Positions 18,233 through 26,942 of a DNA stretch of 64,000 nucleotides are shown here, one piece after another (the first letter of the stretch is position 1; each line of letters starts with the position of its first letter). A program made the position numbers and the translations under genes. The notes under the pieces were generated by a model. It searched no databases, was not told the origin of the DNA, and saw only the letters and a program-made list of their open reading frames with translations. This stretch comes from Azospirillum sp. 412522 (GTDB taxonomy: Bacteria; Pseudomonadota; Alphaproteobacteria; Azospirillales; Azospirillaceae): NCBI RefSeq assembly GCF_019805165.1, contig NZ_RWIJ01000003.1, forward strand, positions 362,428 through 426,427, written 5' to 3'.

Positions 18233-20113
18233 TCAGTTGCTGGCGAAGAACTGGTCGATGCGCTGGCGGTGGATGACGACCGGATACTTGTCGCGCAGGG
18301 CGTTGGTGAATTCGGCCACCAGATCATTCTCCATTCCCTGCTCCACCGAAGCGCGGACCGGCGCCAGATCGGCATCGGCGGCCTTCGGATCGGCGGGGAT
18401 GATCTCCTTCAGACGGGCAATGACCTGTGCGTCGGCGGTGTTGCCGGCGACGACCTCGTTCGGCTTGGCGGCGAACAGCTTGGCGACCATCTCGGCCGGC
18501 AGGCCTTGGACCGTCTGGGCATCGCGGGTGAAGGGAGTGGTCATGGAGAAGCTGGCGCCGGCCTGGGTAGCGACGTCCTGGGCCGCCGCTTCCGCACCCT
18601 GCTTCAGGCGGGCGGCGATCTCCTCCGCCTTCTTGGCGGCGCGCTCGGCGCGCTGTTCCTGCTGCCAGTCGGCGACCACCTGTTCGCGCACGTCGTTCAG
18701 CGGACGGACGGCGGCAGGGATCACGCTGTCGACGCGGACGGCCGTGAAGTTGCTGCCTTCGCCTTCGGTCAGGTTGGAGGTGGCCCCGGTCTTCAACTGG
18801 AAGGCGTTGGGCAGCAGCGCCTTCAGGCCGGGCAGATCGGGAGCGGCGTCCTTGCCGTCCGGCGCCTTGCCGGTGCTGTCGACGGCGGCAATCTTGTTCA
18901 GGACCAGACCTTGAGCCTGCGCAACCTCGTCCAGAGACGCGCCGCTGGCCAACTGGTCTTCGACCCGATTGGCGATGGAGAAGACGGAATCGAGCGCCTG
19001 TTCCTTCTTCATCTCGGCCGCCAGCTGTTCCCGGACATCCTCGAAGCTCTTGGTGGAGGCCGGGGTCACGCCGGTCACCGCCATGACATGCCAGCCGAGC
19101 GCGCTCTTGATCGGGTCCGACGGCTTGCCCGGTTCCAGCGCGAAGGCGGCGTCGCCGATCTCCGGCAGGTCCGTCTTGGCGATGTTGTCCAGGGTCACCG
19201 GCTCCACGCCGGCTTCCTTCGCGGCTTCGGCCAGACCCTTGGCCTTCGCGGCGTCGGCGATCTGCTTCGCCTTCGCCTCATCGTCGATCACCACCATCTG
19301 GACCGAGCGCTTTTCCGGAGCGCCGAACTCGTTCGCGCGCTCCTCGTACGCCTTGCGAAGCTGGGCGTCGTCGATCTTGATGTCCTTCGCCAGCGCGTCG
19401 GGCGACAGGCGGGCAACCGTCAGGGCGCGATATTCAGGGGCGGTGAAGCGGACCTGATGGTCCTCGTACGCCTGCTTGATCGTCGCGTCGTCGGGAACGC
19501 CGACATCGCCGATCGAGGCGTTCGGCAGGGTCACCACCTCCGCAACCCGCTTTTCGCCGCGATAGCGGTAGAGGTCCTGCACCAGTGGCTGCGGCGGAGT
19601 CAGGCCGGCCGACACAGCACCGGCGACCAGTTGGCGCGCCGTCTCCCGCTGGACCATCGCGACATAGCCGTCTTCCGTCAGCTGGTTGTTGCGCAGCACC
19701 GACCGGAAGATGTTCGGGTCAAACTGGCCCTGCTGGTTGCGGAAGGCCGGCTCGTCGGCGATGCGCAGCCGGACCACCTCAGGGCCGACGGAGATCCCCA
19801 TGTCGGAAGCGGCGAGGTCGAACAGCGTGCGCTGGATCAGCGATTGCAGCGACTGCTCCAGCAAGCCGAAGCGCTTGGCCTGCTCAGCGGTCAGGTTGCC
19901 GCCCAGCATCGGGCGCAGCCGTTCCATCTGGCGGCGAAATTCCTGGTCCAGCGCCTGCTGCCCGATCTCCACCTTGCCGACCTCGGCAACGGTGGTGGGG
20001 GTGGTGGAGCGGAACACGTCGCCGATCCCCCAGATGCCGAAGCTGAGGATCAACAGCACGAACAGGATCTTGACGACCCAGGAGCCGGCGAAATTGCGGA
20101 TGAACTGGAGCAT
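18233..20113 (-). CDS. PpiD-type membrane-anchored peptidyl-prolyl isomerase/chaperone
   Basis: 626 residues from the ATG at 20113 (MLQFIRNFAGSW). One N-terminal membrane helix (VVKILFVLLILSFGIWGIGDVF) anchors a periplasmic body: a SurA-type N-domain (residues 35-150), a parvulin-like domain near 240-370 (LEPGKPSDPIKSALGWHVMAVTGV), and a long helical C-terminal part. PpiD helps folding of proteins leaving the Sec channel. A longer reading to 20311 is rejected because it adds Arg/Pro-rich residues in front of the membrane helix. It is followed closely by trpE. Confidence 0.9.
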   Translation of the reverse strand: MLQFIRNFAGSWVVKILFVLLILSFGIWGIGDVFRSTTPTTVAEVGKVEIGQQALDQEFRRQMERLRPMLGGNLTAEQAKRFGLLEQSLQSLIQRTLFDLAASDMGISVGPEVVRLRIADEPAFRNQQGQFDPNIFRSVLRNNQLTEDGYVAMVQRETARQLVAGAVSAGLTPPQPLVQDLYRYRGEKRVAEVVTLPNASIGDVGVPDDATIKQAYEDHQVRFTAPEYRALTVARLSPDALAKDIKIDDAQLRKAYEERANEFGAPEKRSVQMVVIDDEAKAKQIADAAKAKGLAEAAKEAGVEPVTLDNIAKTDLPEIGDAAFALEPGKPSDPIKSALGWHVMAVTGVTPASTKSFEDVREQLAAEMKKEQALDSVFSIANRVEDQLASGASLDEVAQAQGLVLNKIAAVDSTGKAPDGKDAAPDLPGLKALLPNAFQLKTGATSNLTEGEGSNFTAVRVDSVIPAAVRPLNDVREQVVADWQQEQRAERAAKKAEEIAARLKQGAEAAAQDVATQAGASFSMTTPFTRDAQTVQGLPAEMVAKLFAAKPNEVVAGNTADAQVIARLKEIIPADPKAADADLAPVRASVEQGMENDLVAEFTNALRDKYPVVIHRQRIDQFFASN

Positions 20114-20265
20114 GGGACCCGAATCTAAGCGCGTCGTTCGGCCATCCGGCCGGGGCGGCGCATCATAGATAGGGGAGGGTGGGGCGGCAACAGCCCATTT
20201 CCATGCGGTCGATCCGTCGCGAAAGCGACGCGGGCGCGGGGACATCCGCAAACCCGCAAGCGAAA

Positions 20266-20298
20266 GCCCCGGCCCCGCATCAGTCGCTGGGCCGGGGC
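20266..20298 (-). terminator. Probable terminator of the csbD-like gene
   Basis: A 10-bp GC stem (GCCCCGGCCC with GGGCCGGGGC) and 13-nt loop, 45 bp past the stop of the CsbD gene. Only TTT follows on the minus strand, so it may be weak. Confidence 0.6.
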
Positions 20299-20342
20299 GT
20301 CCGACGGTCACGCCATTGCAGGAACCCTCGCGGGCACCGGGA

Positions 20343-20522
20343 TCACTTCAGCGCGTCGCGCACCGCATCCTTGGCGCCGCCGACGGTGTTCTGCACCTTG
20401 CCGGCGGCCTTTTCACCGCGGCCCTCGGCCTCGGTCTTGGTGTCGCCGGTCAGCTTGCCAGCGGCTTCCTTGATGGCACCCTTGATGGAGCGGGCAGCGC
20501 CCTCGATCCGGTCCTTGTCCAT
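20343..20522 (-). CDS. CsbD family stress protein
   Basis: A 59-residue protein: MDKDRIEGAARSIKGAIKEA, then AGKLTGDTKTEAEGRGEKAA and GKVQNTVGGAKDAVRDALK. The repeated GxxKxxxGxxTGD pattern is diagnostic of CsbD, an unstructured general-stress protein of unknown mechanism. A GGAGG site lies 8 bp before the ATG. Upstream, GGACC-N16-TGTT is a near match to the alphaproteobacterial EcfG stress promoter. It is transcribed alone, with a hairpin behind it. Confidence 0.93.
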   Translation of the reverse strand: MDKDRIEGAARSIKGAIKEAAGKLTGDTKTEAEGRGEKAAGKVQNTVGGAKDAVRDALK

Positions 20523-20551
20523 GGTGGCAACCTCCTGTGCGTTGGTTATGC

Positions 20552-20579
20552 CTGGACAACACGCCGGACGGGGAAAGGG
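20552..20579 (-). promoter_or_regulatory. Weak EcfG-type promoter match before csbD
   Basis: On the minus strand GGACC, 16 bp, TGTT precedes the CsbD gene by about 30 bp. The consensus is GGAAC-N16/17-CGTT, so there is one mismatch in each half. Coordinates are approximate. Confidence 0.4.
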
Positions 20580-20624
20580 TCCATTAAAAATATTACACGA
20601 AAGACAAGCAGACTGCCGTGACGC

Positions 20625-20951
20625 TCACGCCCGGCGCGGTCCGTCCGTACCGAGTCCGGCCATCCGTGGCGTGGCATGTCCATCGCTGCCCATCGGTCCG
20701 GCGCTGTGGCGGCGCAGCGTGGCCAGTTGCAGAGCATGGTGGGTGATCTGGCTGCGATAGTCGCGGTCTACCCGGCTGTAGGCGCTGTAGGCGAGCTTGA
20801 CCGCCGCCGGGGAGCGCGTGCGCAAGGCGTCCTGGAGAGAATCGCGCAGGGTGCGCAGTTCTAGGATTCCTGGGACGAAAGCCATTTCCACTGCCTCCGC
20901 CAGAATTTCGACGGAACACAGCGTCGCTTCGTCATCGAGCGTGAGGCTCAA
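20625..20951 (-). CDS. Hypothetical protein
   Basis: 108 residues, no recognised family. It starts with an acidic, hydrophobic segment (LTLDDEATLCSVEILAEAVEMAF) that looks like a folded helical domain up to about residue 85, then a Gly/Pro/Arg tail. The only good start is a TTG at 20951 with a poor ribosome site, so it may be coupled to the gene upstream (20974-21189), 22 bp away. Codon use fits the local genes, and the overlapping frame reads as Arg/Pro-rich shadow. Confidence 0.5.
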   Translation of the reverse strand: MSLTLDDEATLCSVEILAEAVEMAFVPGILELRTLRDSLQDALRTRSPAAVKLAYSAYSRVDRDYRSQITHHALQLATLRRHSAGPMGSDGHATPRMAGLGTDGPRRA

Positions 20952-20973
20952 TCGGCGTCATTCCAAGCTATGG

Positions 20974-21189
20974 TCAGGATCCGAGCAAGTCGGCCACCGC
21001 GATCAGGCAACTGCGGTGGGACAGGCAATCCGCGCAGCAACCATTTGTCTGGCGCGGCTGCGGGCAGTGCTCCCTGCGCAACGCCTCCAGTCCCTGAAAC
21101 AGGAGATGCTTCTTCGCGTCCGAAATCACGTCGGTGGCCCGGATCGTCTCAATGGCATCCCCCATGGGATTGGTCGCGTCGAGGAACAT
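20974..21189 (-). CDS. Hypothetical Cys-rich protein
   Basis: 71 residues. A helical start (DAIETIRATDVISDAKKHLLFQGL) is followed by a cysteine cluster (CPQPRQTNGCCADCLSHRSC) with five Cys and one His, which could bind a metal. I do not recognise the family. The ATG has a GGGAGG site at a fair distance. It is probably the first gene of a two-gene unit with 20625-20951. Confidence 0.5.
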   Translation of the reverse strand: MFLDATNPMGDAIETIRATDVISDAKKHLLFQGLEALRREHCPQPRQTNGCCADCLSHRSCLIAVADLLGS

Positions 21190-21376
21190 TGCCCTATGCC
21201 TCCCTTGCCCAGGAATCTAGGGGGCTCCCTCCATCAAGTCCATGAACGCACTGTAATATTAGCGCAGCAAATTGAAACGAGCTGTGGCGTCTTTCACCGG
21301 CAGGCGACGCATTGACGAGGGGCCGCACGGCCGCCAGCATCGTCGCCGTCGATGACCGACGCGAAACGGGGGACGG

Positions 21377-21718
21377 ATGGAGCGGACGCTATGGGCGACG
21401 CTGGCGGTTTATGCCGCAGCGGCAGTGGCCGAGATTGCCGGCTGCTTCGCCTTCTGGGCCTGGATACGGTTGGGCCGGAGCGCGTGGTGGGCGCTGCCAG
21501 GAGTGGCTTGCCTGTGCCTGTTCGCTTGGGCCCTGACACGGGCGGACGCCGAGCTTGCCGGGCGGGCCTATGCGGCTTACGGCGGCGTTTACATCGTGGC
21601 GGCGCTGCTGTGGCTGTGGCTGGTCGAGGGGGCGAGGCCGGACCGCTGGGATGCGGCCGGCGCCTTGGTCTGTCTGGCGGGGGCGGCGCTTATTCTGGCC
21701 GGCCCGCGCGGGGGGTGA
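21377..21718 (+). CDS. YnfA/UPF0060 family inner-membrane protein
   Basis: 113 residues with four membrane helices, the standard YnfA plan. Conserved pieces are [21 protein letters not shown], the [11 protein letters not shown] turn, and the last helix ending in [10 protein letters not shown]. The family is related in fold to SMR transporters and its function is unsettled. It overlaps the last 29 bp of the convergent hypothetical gene at 21690-21938. Confidence 0.9.
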   Translation: MERTLWATLAVYAAAAVAEIAGCFAFWAWIRLGRSAWWALPGVACLCLFAWALTRADAELAGRAYAAYGGVYIVAALLWLWLVEGARPDRWDAAGALVCLAGAALILAGPRGG

Positions 21719-21938
21719 GGGCCGGTGAGACGGCCCGGTTGACCGAACGCCGCAGGGCAGGGCCGTTCACCAGAACCAGCCGGCCGCTGTCGTCGATGCA
21801 AAGATAGGCGCCGACGCGCACCGCGCGACGAAGGATATCGTCGTTGAGCATGATCTGCGCATCGGCCAGGGACAGTGGGGTGCCCTGGTAATACGCACGG
21901 CCGTCAGCATGTCGGATCTGGCTGAATGCGTTGGTCAT
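21690..21938 (-). CDS. Hypothetical protein
   Basis: 82 residues from the ATG at 21938. It contains a compact region ([20 protein letters not shown] and [19 protein letters not shown]) that reads like a small beta-rich domain, then a basic tail. No family is recognised. An ATG 15 bp upstream is also possible; the GGGAGC site suits either. It is convergent with and overlaps the YnfA gene. Confidence 0.5.
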   Translation of the reverse strand: MTNAFSQIRHADGRAYYQGTPLSLADAQIMLNDDILRRAVRVGAYLCIDDSGRLVLVNGPALRRSVNRAVSPALTPRAGRPE

Positions 21939-22502
21939 GTCGGATGCTCCCAATCGTTTTTCGAACCAAGGTCCATTGGCGGTTCCGATGCGACGGCGGC
22001 ATCCGACGTAATGTCGGCTGTTGCAGCCGTTGCTTGGTAAAACGCCAGGGCCCCCCGGTTTATTCCTCCATCAGGCACAAAGAAGCTGGGGACGTTCCGC
22101 TTCCGGCAACGTCGGCGAACATCTTGCGGTGAATACCGCCGTTGGTCCAGGCCATGGCGCCCGATGCTCCCGAATTGTCGCAGATCACGCGCGCAAAAGC
22201 TGTGGGTGTGCGACGGATGGGGGATGCTTTATCCCCGAAACGGAGGCGCGCATTGAACCATGTCAATCGCGCATCGGGTCTCAGCCGTTAGAGTGCGGGG
22301 GGCATCTTGCGCCAAACGATAGCGAAAATGCTCTCCAACCCAGCTACCGCTTGGTGTTGGAAAAGGATTCGGCAGGGGCCATAATACCCCTATCGGATGT
22401 CCATTTCAGCCGCCGGATGTCCGGCGACGCAAATCAGGCCGGCCTTTCCAGGCGCGTCAGAGAAGAACGGATCATTTCGTGCACTTACAACCGGCGGATC
22501 AG
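21939..22502. other. Gap upstream of the haem-PAS c-di-GMP gene
   Basis: 564 bp with no convincing gene. It holds an Fnr/FixK-like palindrome at 22253-22266. A minus-strand frame at 22060-22266 is open but looks like chance. I found no terminator and no firm -35/-10 pair. Confidence 0.5.
22253..22266. promoter_or_regulatory. Fnr/FixK-type binding site
   Basis: TTGAACCATGTCAA matches the TTGA-N6-TCAA core of the Fnr/FixK consensus (TTGAT-N4-ATCAA), with the inner T/A pair replaced. It lies about 237 bp before the ATG of the haem-PAS c-di-GMP gene. Confidence 0.5.
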
Positions 22503-24665
22503 ATGAAGGGTTCCGAAAGCAGCGGCTCCGGGGTGGCGCACCCCACCGAAATGCCGCGCGATCGGGCCTTCCTGGCTTCGCTGGCCGCCAGTCTGCTCGA
22601 CACCGGCGGGATGGCCCTGGTCTACCTTGACCGAAATAGGGTGTGCCGCCACGCCGACCAGCATTTCGCGGCAGCTCTGGGCCGGTCTCCGGCGGATCTC
22701 ACCGGCCGTCCGCTCGATGGCATCGAACACCCCATCGTCGCGGCTCTGGGGGCCGCGATCGCGGTGGTCGCCGGATCGCCGGCGCCCCGGTCCGCCCCGG
22801 TCGATTGCCAGACGGTCGGGTGCGACGGCCACCGTTCCATTCTCAGCGGCAGCGTGATCGTCCACCGTGACGCGGCGGGGGCAACGCTCGGCTATCTCGG
22901 CACCTTCCACCAGACCGGCGATCCCGACCGTATCGCGGAGTTCGTGATCCGCCGCGACGCCTTCGTCGCCACGCTGCTGGATGCGGCGGTGGATGGCATC
23001 ATCGTGTCCGACCGCAGCGGCATCATCCGTTCCATCAACCGCGCCTGTTGCCGCCTTTTCGGTTATGAGGACAGCGAGTTGATCGGGCGGAACATGGCCA
23101 TCCTGATGCCGCCGCCCTTCTCGCGCGACCATGACCGCTACATCGACACCTACAGGCGCACCGATCGGGCCAAGATCATCGGTATCGGCCGCGATACGCT
23201 GGGGCAGCGCAGGGATGGGACGGTGTTCCCCATCCATCTGAGCGTCGGCGAGGCACGGCTGGGTGACGAGGTAACGTTCGTCGGCATTATCCGCGACATC
23301 TCCGACCGCCTGGCGGCGGAGCAGCGTGCCTCCTACCTTGCGCGGCACGACCCGTTGACCGGCGTACTGACCCGCACCGCTTTCCTGGAGGAGTGCGAGG
23401 CGCTGTTCGCCGGCCGCCGCACCGATGGGCTGGAAGGTGGGATCGCCGACAGGTCGGGCGGCGACCTGTTCGCGCTCTTCTCGCTCGACGTCGACCAGTT
23501 CAGCGATGTGAACGAGGCTTTCGGTTTCCACGTCGGCGACGCCGCGCTGAAGGCGATGGTCAGCCGCGTGACCGAGGTGCTGCCGCCCAACACCATCATC
23601 TGCCGCATCGCAGCCGACGAATTCGCAGCCCTGGCACGGGTGACCGACGCCGAGCATGCGCGAACCCTGGCCGGGGTGCTGCACGACCGGTTGACCGCGT
23701 CGATCTACGCCGACCGGCATTGGGTGCGGCTCCGGCTGTCGGTGGGCGCGGCGGTGCAGGACGAAACGGTCAGCACGCTGGAGGATCTCAATGCCAAGGC
23801 CAAGCTGGCGTTGCAGGCCATTCAGCACAATGGCGGAAACGCCGTCTGCTTCTACACGCCCGAGATGGCGGCCGCGGCGACGCGGCGGATGATGTTGACC
23901 ATGCATCTGACCCACGCCATCGAACGCAACGAACTGCGCCTCGTCTACCAGCCCATCGTCGACAAGGCGGGTCGGGTCGGATCGGCGGAGGCGCTGCTGC
24001 GCTGGGATCATCATGCGCTGGGGCCGGTGTCGCCTGCCGAGTTCATCCCGGTCGCCGAGGAAAGCGGCCTGATCGTGCCGATCACCGACTGGGTGCTGTC
24101 GACCGCCATCGCCCAGATGACGGACTGGGAGGCGGAGGGTGTGCTGCCCGACCGCGTCTTCCTCAACATCTCCGGCCTGCAGTTCCTGCGCGGCAACCTG
24201 ACGGCTCGTCTGGGTGAGTTGCTGGGGGAGCACCCGTCGCTGCGCAGTCATCTCGGGCTCGAGATCACCGAACAGGCGGCGGTGCGCGACCTGAAGGTCG
24301 CGGTTCGGACTTTGGGGGAACTGGCCGACCTCGGCATCCAGGCCGCGATCGACGATTTCGGATCCGGCTATTCGTCGCTCAGTTATGTGCAGCAGTTGCC
24401 GGTGGCGAAGCTGAAGATCGACCGTGCCTTCGTCATCGACGTGCCAGAGAATCCCAAGAGCAATGCGCTGGTCCGTGCCGCGGTCGGCATGGCCCATGGT
24501 CTTGGCCTGACCACCGTGGCTGAAGGGGTGGAGACGGAGGAGCAGCGCGATTTCCTGGTGTCCGTCGGTTGCGACATGATGCAGGGCTATCTGTTCGGCC
24601 GGCCGATGGCGCCCGAGGCGCTGGCCGACATGGTACGTTCCCAGGCCGCACCGGCGATCGTCTGA
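22503..24665 (+). CDS. PAS-PAS(haem, FixL-like)-degenerate GGDEF-EAL c-di-GMP phosphodiesterase
   Basis: 720 residues, no membrane segment. Residues 30-140 form a first PAS domain. Residues 150-275 form a second PAS very like the haem domain of FixL: ILMPPPFSRDHDRYIDTYRR then KIIGIGRDTLGQRRDG. His210 and Arg230 are 20 residues apart, as are the haem-ligand His200 and distal Arg220 of Bradyrhizobium FixL. The GGDEF domain (285-440) has RIAADEF in place of GGDEF, so it is probably inactive. The EAL domain (455-710) keeps EALLRW, LNIS, EITEQA, DDFGSGYSS, KIDRAFV and the AEGVET glutamate, so it should cleave c-di-GMP. Oxygen-controlled phosphodiesterase activity is the inference. A GTG start at 22479 is also possible. 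Confidence 0.88.
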   Translation: MKGSESSGSGVAHPTEMPRDRAFLASLAASLLDTGGMALVYLDRNRVCRHADQHFAAALGRSPADLTGRPLDGIEHPIVAALGAAIAVVAGSPAPRSAPVDCQTVGCDGHRSILSGSVIVHRDAAGATLGYLGTFHQTGDPDRIAEFVIRRDAFVATLLDAAVDGIIVSDRSGIIRSINRACCRLFGYEDSELIGRNMAILMPPPFSRDHDRYIDTYRRTDRAKIIGIGRDTLGQRRDGTVFPIHLSVGEARLGDEVTFVGIIRDISDRLAAEQRASYLARHDPLTGVLTRTAFLEECEALFAGRRTDGLEGGIADRSGGDLFALFSLDVDQFSDVNEAFGFHVGDAALKAMVSRVTEVLPPNTIICRIAADEFAALARVTDAEHARTLAGVLHDRLTASIYADRHWVRLRLSVGAAVQDETVSTLEDLNAKAKLALQAIQHNGGNAVCFYTPEMAAAATRRMMLTMHLTHAIERNELRLVYQPIVDKAGRVGSAEALLRWDHHALGPVSPAEFIPVAEESGLIVPITDWVLSTAIAQMTDWEAEGVLPDRVFLNISGLQFLRGNLTARLGELLGEHPSLRSHLGLEITEQAAVRDLKVAVRTLGELADLGIQAAIDDFGSGYSSLSYVQQLPVAKLKIDRAFVIDVPENPKSNALVRAAVGMAHGLGLTTVAEGVETEEQRDFLVSVGCDMMQGYLFGRPMAPEALADMVRSQAAPAIV

Positions 24666-24725
24666 TCTGTCCCCCTCTACCCCCTTTATCCAAATGAATC
24701 CCATCTCGACATCGCAAGCTGCAAC

Positions 24726-24761
24726 TGATATCCATTCTCACGAAATTGAGAGCCATTCGCA
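24726..24761 (+). promoter_or_regulatory. Two adjacent Fur-like boxes
   Basis: TGATATCCATTCTCA (24726-24740) and TGAGAGCCATTCGCA (24747-24761) each resemble the 7-1-7 Fur site TGATAAT-N-ATTATCA / TGAGAAT-N-ATTCTCA. They start 21 bp apart, two turns of the helix, and end 15 bp before the ATG of the iron-binding protein gene. Iron-dependent repression is likely. Confidence 0.65.
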
Positions 24762-24776
24762 GTCCGGGAGTGATGG

Positions 24777-25799
24777 ATGTTCATCGACAAGATCGCTGGT
24801 GTCGCCTTCGCCGTTGGTGCCTTGACCGCCTTTTCGGTTCAGGCGCAGGAAGTCAATGTCTACAACTCACGGCATTACAACACTGATCGCGCGATCTATG
24901 AGACCTTCACGAAATCGACCGGCATCAAGGTCAATATTATTGAAGGCAACCATGATGAACTGATCCAGCGCATGAAGTCGGAAGGTGCCAGCAGCCCGGC
25001 CGACCTGTTCATCACCGTCGATGCCGGCCGTCTGGCTGCCGCTGCCAAGGAAGGGCTGCTCGCTCCGGTCAAGTCGCCGGAACTGGAAGCCCTCAAGGTC
25101 CCGGCCAATCTGCGCGACCCGAACGGCGCGTGGTGGGGGTTGTCCAGCCGCGCCCGGATCATCGTTTACGCCCGCGACCGGGTGAAGCCGGAGCAGATCA
25201 AGGATTACGAGGATCTCGCCAAGCCGGACTGGAAGCACCGTGTCCTGACCCGCAGCGGCACCCATCCCTACAGCCTCGCCCTGACCGCGTCGATGATCGA
25301 GGCGCTGGGCGAGGAGAAGACGGAGGAGTGGGTGAAGGGCCTTGTCGCCAATCTCGCGCGTCCGCCGCAGGGCGGCGACACCGACCAGATCAAGGCGGTC
25401 GCGGTGGGCGAAGGCGATGTCGCCATCGCCAACACCTACTATGTCGGCAAGATGATCGTCTCGGCCAAGCAGGAGGACCGCGAAGTCGCGTCCAGGATCG
25501 GCGTCATCTTCCCCAACCAGGGCAACCGCGGCACCCACGTGAACCTCAGCGGCGCCGGCGTGGTGAAGACCTCCAAGAACCAGGACAACGCCCGCAAGCT
25601 GCTGGAATATCTGCTGAGCCCGGAGGCCCAGCGCCAGTTCGCCGACGGCAACATGGAATATCCGGTCAACCCGGCGGTGCAACCGCATCCGGAACTGGTC
25701 AAGCTCGGCAGCTTCAAGGCGGCCGAGGTGAACGCCGCCTCCTTCGCCGCCCATACGCCGCAGGCTCTGCGCATCATGGACCGTGCCGGCTGGAAGTAA
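24777..25799 (+). CDS. Ferric-iron ABC transporter, periplasmic binding protein (FbpA/FutA family)
   Basis: 340 residues with a signal peptide cleaved near VQA-QE. The mature start EVNVYNSRHYNTDRAIYE and the tyrosine pair in AIANTYYVGKM are the usual Fe3+ ligands of the FbpA/FutA family. It captures ferric iron in the periplasm. Two Fur-like boxes sit just upstream, which fits an iron role. The stop codon touches the start of the ATPase gene. The permease partner is not in this operon; a likely candidate is at 32789-34462. Confidence 0.93.
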   Translation: MFIDKIAGVAFAVGALTAFSVQAQEVNVYNSRHYNTDRAIYETFTKSTGIKVNIIEGNHDELIQRMKSEGASSPADLFITVDAGRLAAAAKEGLLAPVKSPELEALKVPANLRDPNGAWWGLSSRARIIVYARDRVKPEQIKDYEDLAKPDWKHRVLTRSGTHPYSLALTASMIEALGEEKTEEWVKGLVANLARPPQGGDTDQIKAVAVGEGDVAIANTYYVGKMIVSAKQEDREVASRIGVIFPNQGNRGTHVNLSGAGVVKTSKNQDNARKLLEYLLSPEAQRQFADGNMEYPVNPAVQPHPELVKLGSFKAAEVNAASFAAHTPQALRIMDRAGWK

Positions 25800-25800
25800 G

Positions 25801-26877
25801 ATGACCGACGCCCTTTCTTCTTCCGCCCTCCCTCCCTCCGTGGTCCTGTCAGGGATCACCCACCGCTATGGCAGGCTGACCGCGGTCGATAACGTCTCCC
25901 TGTCGGTCACGCCAAAGGAGGTGGTGTGCATCGTCGGTCCGTCCGGCTGCGGCAAATCCACCTTGCTGCGCCTGATCAGCGGGCTGGAGACGGTCCAGAA
26001 GGGCGAGATCGCGGTGGACGGGCTGATGCTCGCCACCGCGGGCCGGTCGCTGCCGCCGGAAAAGCGGCCGGTCGGCATGATGTTCCAGGACTTCGCGCTG
26101 TTCCCGCACCTGACGGTGGCGGGCAACATCGCCTTCGGCCAGACCGCCCGTCCGCGTGCCGAACGCAAGCGCCGGGTGGATGAACTGCTGGAGACGATGG
26201 CGCTGTCCCGCTATGCCGACGCCTACCCGCACACGCTGTCGGGCGGTCAGCAGCAGCGGGTGGCACTGGCCCGGGCCATGGCCCGAGACCCGAAGGTTCT
26301 GCTGCTGGACGAGCCGTTCTCCGCACTGGACGAGCAACTCCGCCGGTCGGTGCGGGAGGAGGTGGTGCGGATCATCCGCGCCAGCGGCATCGCCACCATC
26401 GTCGTCACCCACGATCCGGAGGAGGCGATGGAGATGGGCAACCGCGTGGTGGTGATGGAGGCCGGGCGCATCGTCCAGGCCGACACGCCGGTCACCCTCT
26501 ACCGGCGCCCGGCCAACAGCTTCGTCGCCCGCCTGTTCGGTGAGGTGAACCGTTTCGAGGCGACGGTGCGCGACGGCCAGATCGTCACCCCGCTCGGCCG
26601 GCTCCCGGCGGCCGGCCTGCCCGGCGGGACCAAGGTGGAGGTCGCCTGCCGCGTGGAGGATCTGGAACTGGTGCCGCTGGGTGCCCGTCCCGACGCCGTG
26701 CCGGTACGGGTCCGGCACTCCAGCTTCCTCGGACCGGCGACGCGGGTTTGCCTCGACCTGCCGGGCACGGGGGCGGAGATCCATGCGCGCCTTCCGGGGC
26801 ATGTGGACGTGCGGGCCGGCGAGGAGCTGTCCGCCGCGATGGCGACCGAGCGGGTGATGGTGTTTCCGGCGGAGTGA
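25801..26877 (+). CDS. Ferric-iron ABC transporter, ATP-binding protein (FbpC family)
   Basis: 358 residues from the ATG at 25801, directly after the stop of the binding-protein gene. It has Walker A GPSGCGKST, the signature LSGGQQQRVALARA, Walker B VLLLDEPFSALD and the H-loop VTHDPEE. A C-terminal TOBE-type domain (residues 245-355) is present, as in FbpC/PotA-type ATPases. It powers iron import with the binding protein. The gene is convergent with the MsbA-type gene. Confidence 0.93.
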   Translation: MTDALSSSALPPSVVLSGITHRYGRLTAVDNVSLSVTPKEVVCIVGPSGCGKSTLLRLISGLETVQKGEIAVDGLMLATAGRSLPPEKRPVGMMFQDFALFPHLTVAGNIAFGQTARPRAERKRRVDELLETMALSRYADAYPHTLSGGQQQRVALARAMARDPKVLLLDEPFSALDEQLRRSVREEVVRIIRASGIATIVVTHDPEEAMEMGNRVVVMEAGRIVQADTPVTLYRRPANSFVARLFGEVNRFEATVRDGQIVTPLGRLPAAGLPGGTKVEVACRVEDLELVPLGARPDAVPVRVRHSSFLGPATRVCLDLPGTGAEIHARLPGHVDVRAGEELSAAMATERVMVFPAE

Positions 26878-26942
26878 TCGGGCGGGGTGATTGAACAGGG
26901 TGAGGGGGAAAGGACTCGCGAAGCCGGCTTTTACCCGCTCGC

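Noticed and set aside
22060..22266. Minus-strand 68-codon frame upstream of the haem-PAS gene
   Set aside because: It has a weak start, no family features, and it overlaps the Fnr/FixK-like palindrome.
22485..24704. Very long minus-strand open frame
   Set aside because: It mirrors the PAS-GGDEF-EAL gene and is His/Arg/Gln-rich, as expected of a GC-rich shadow frame.
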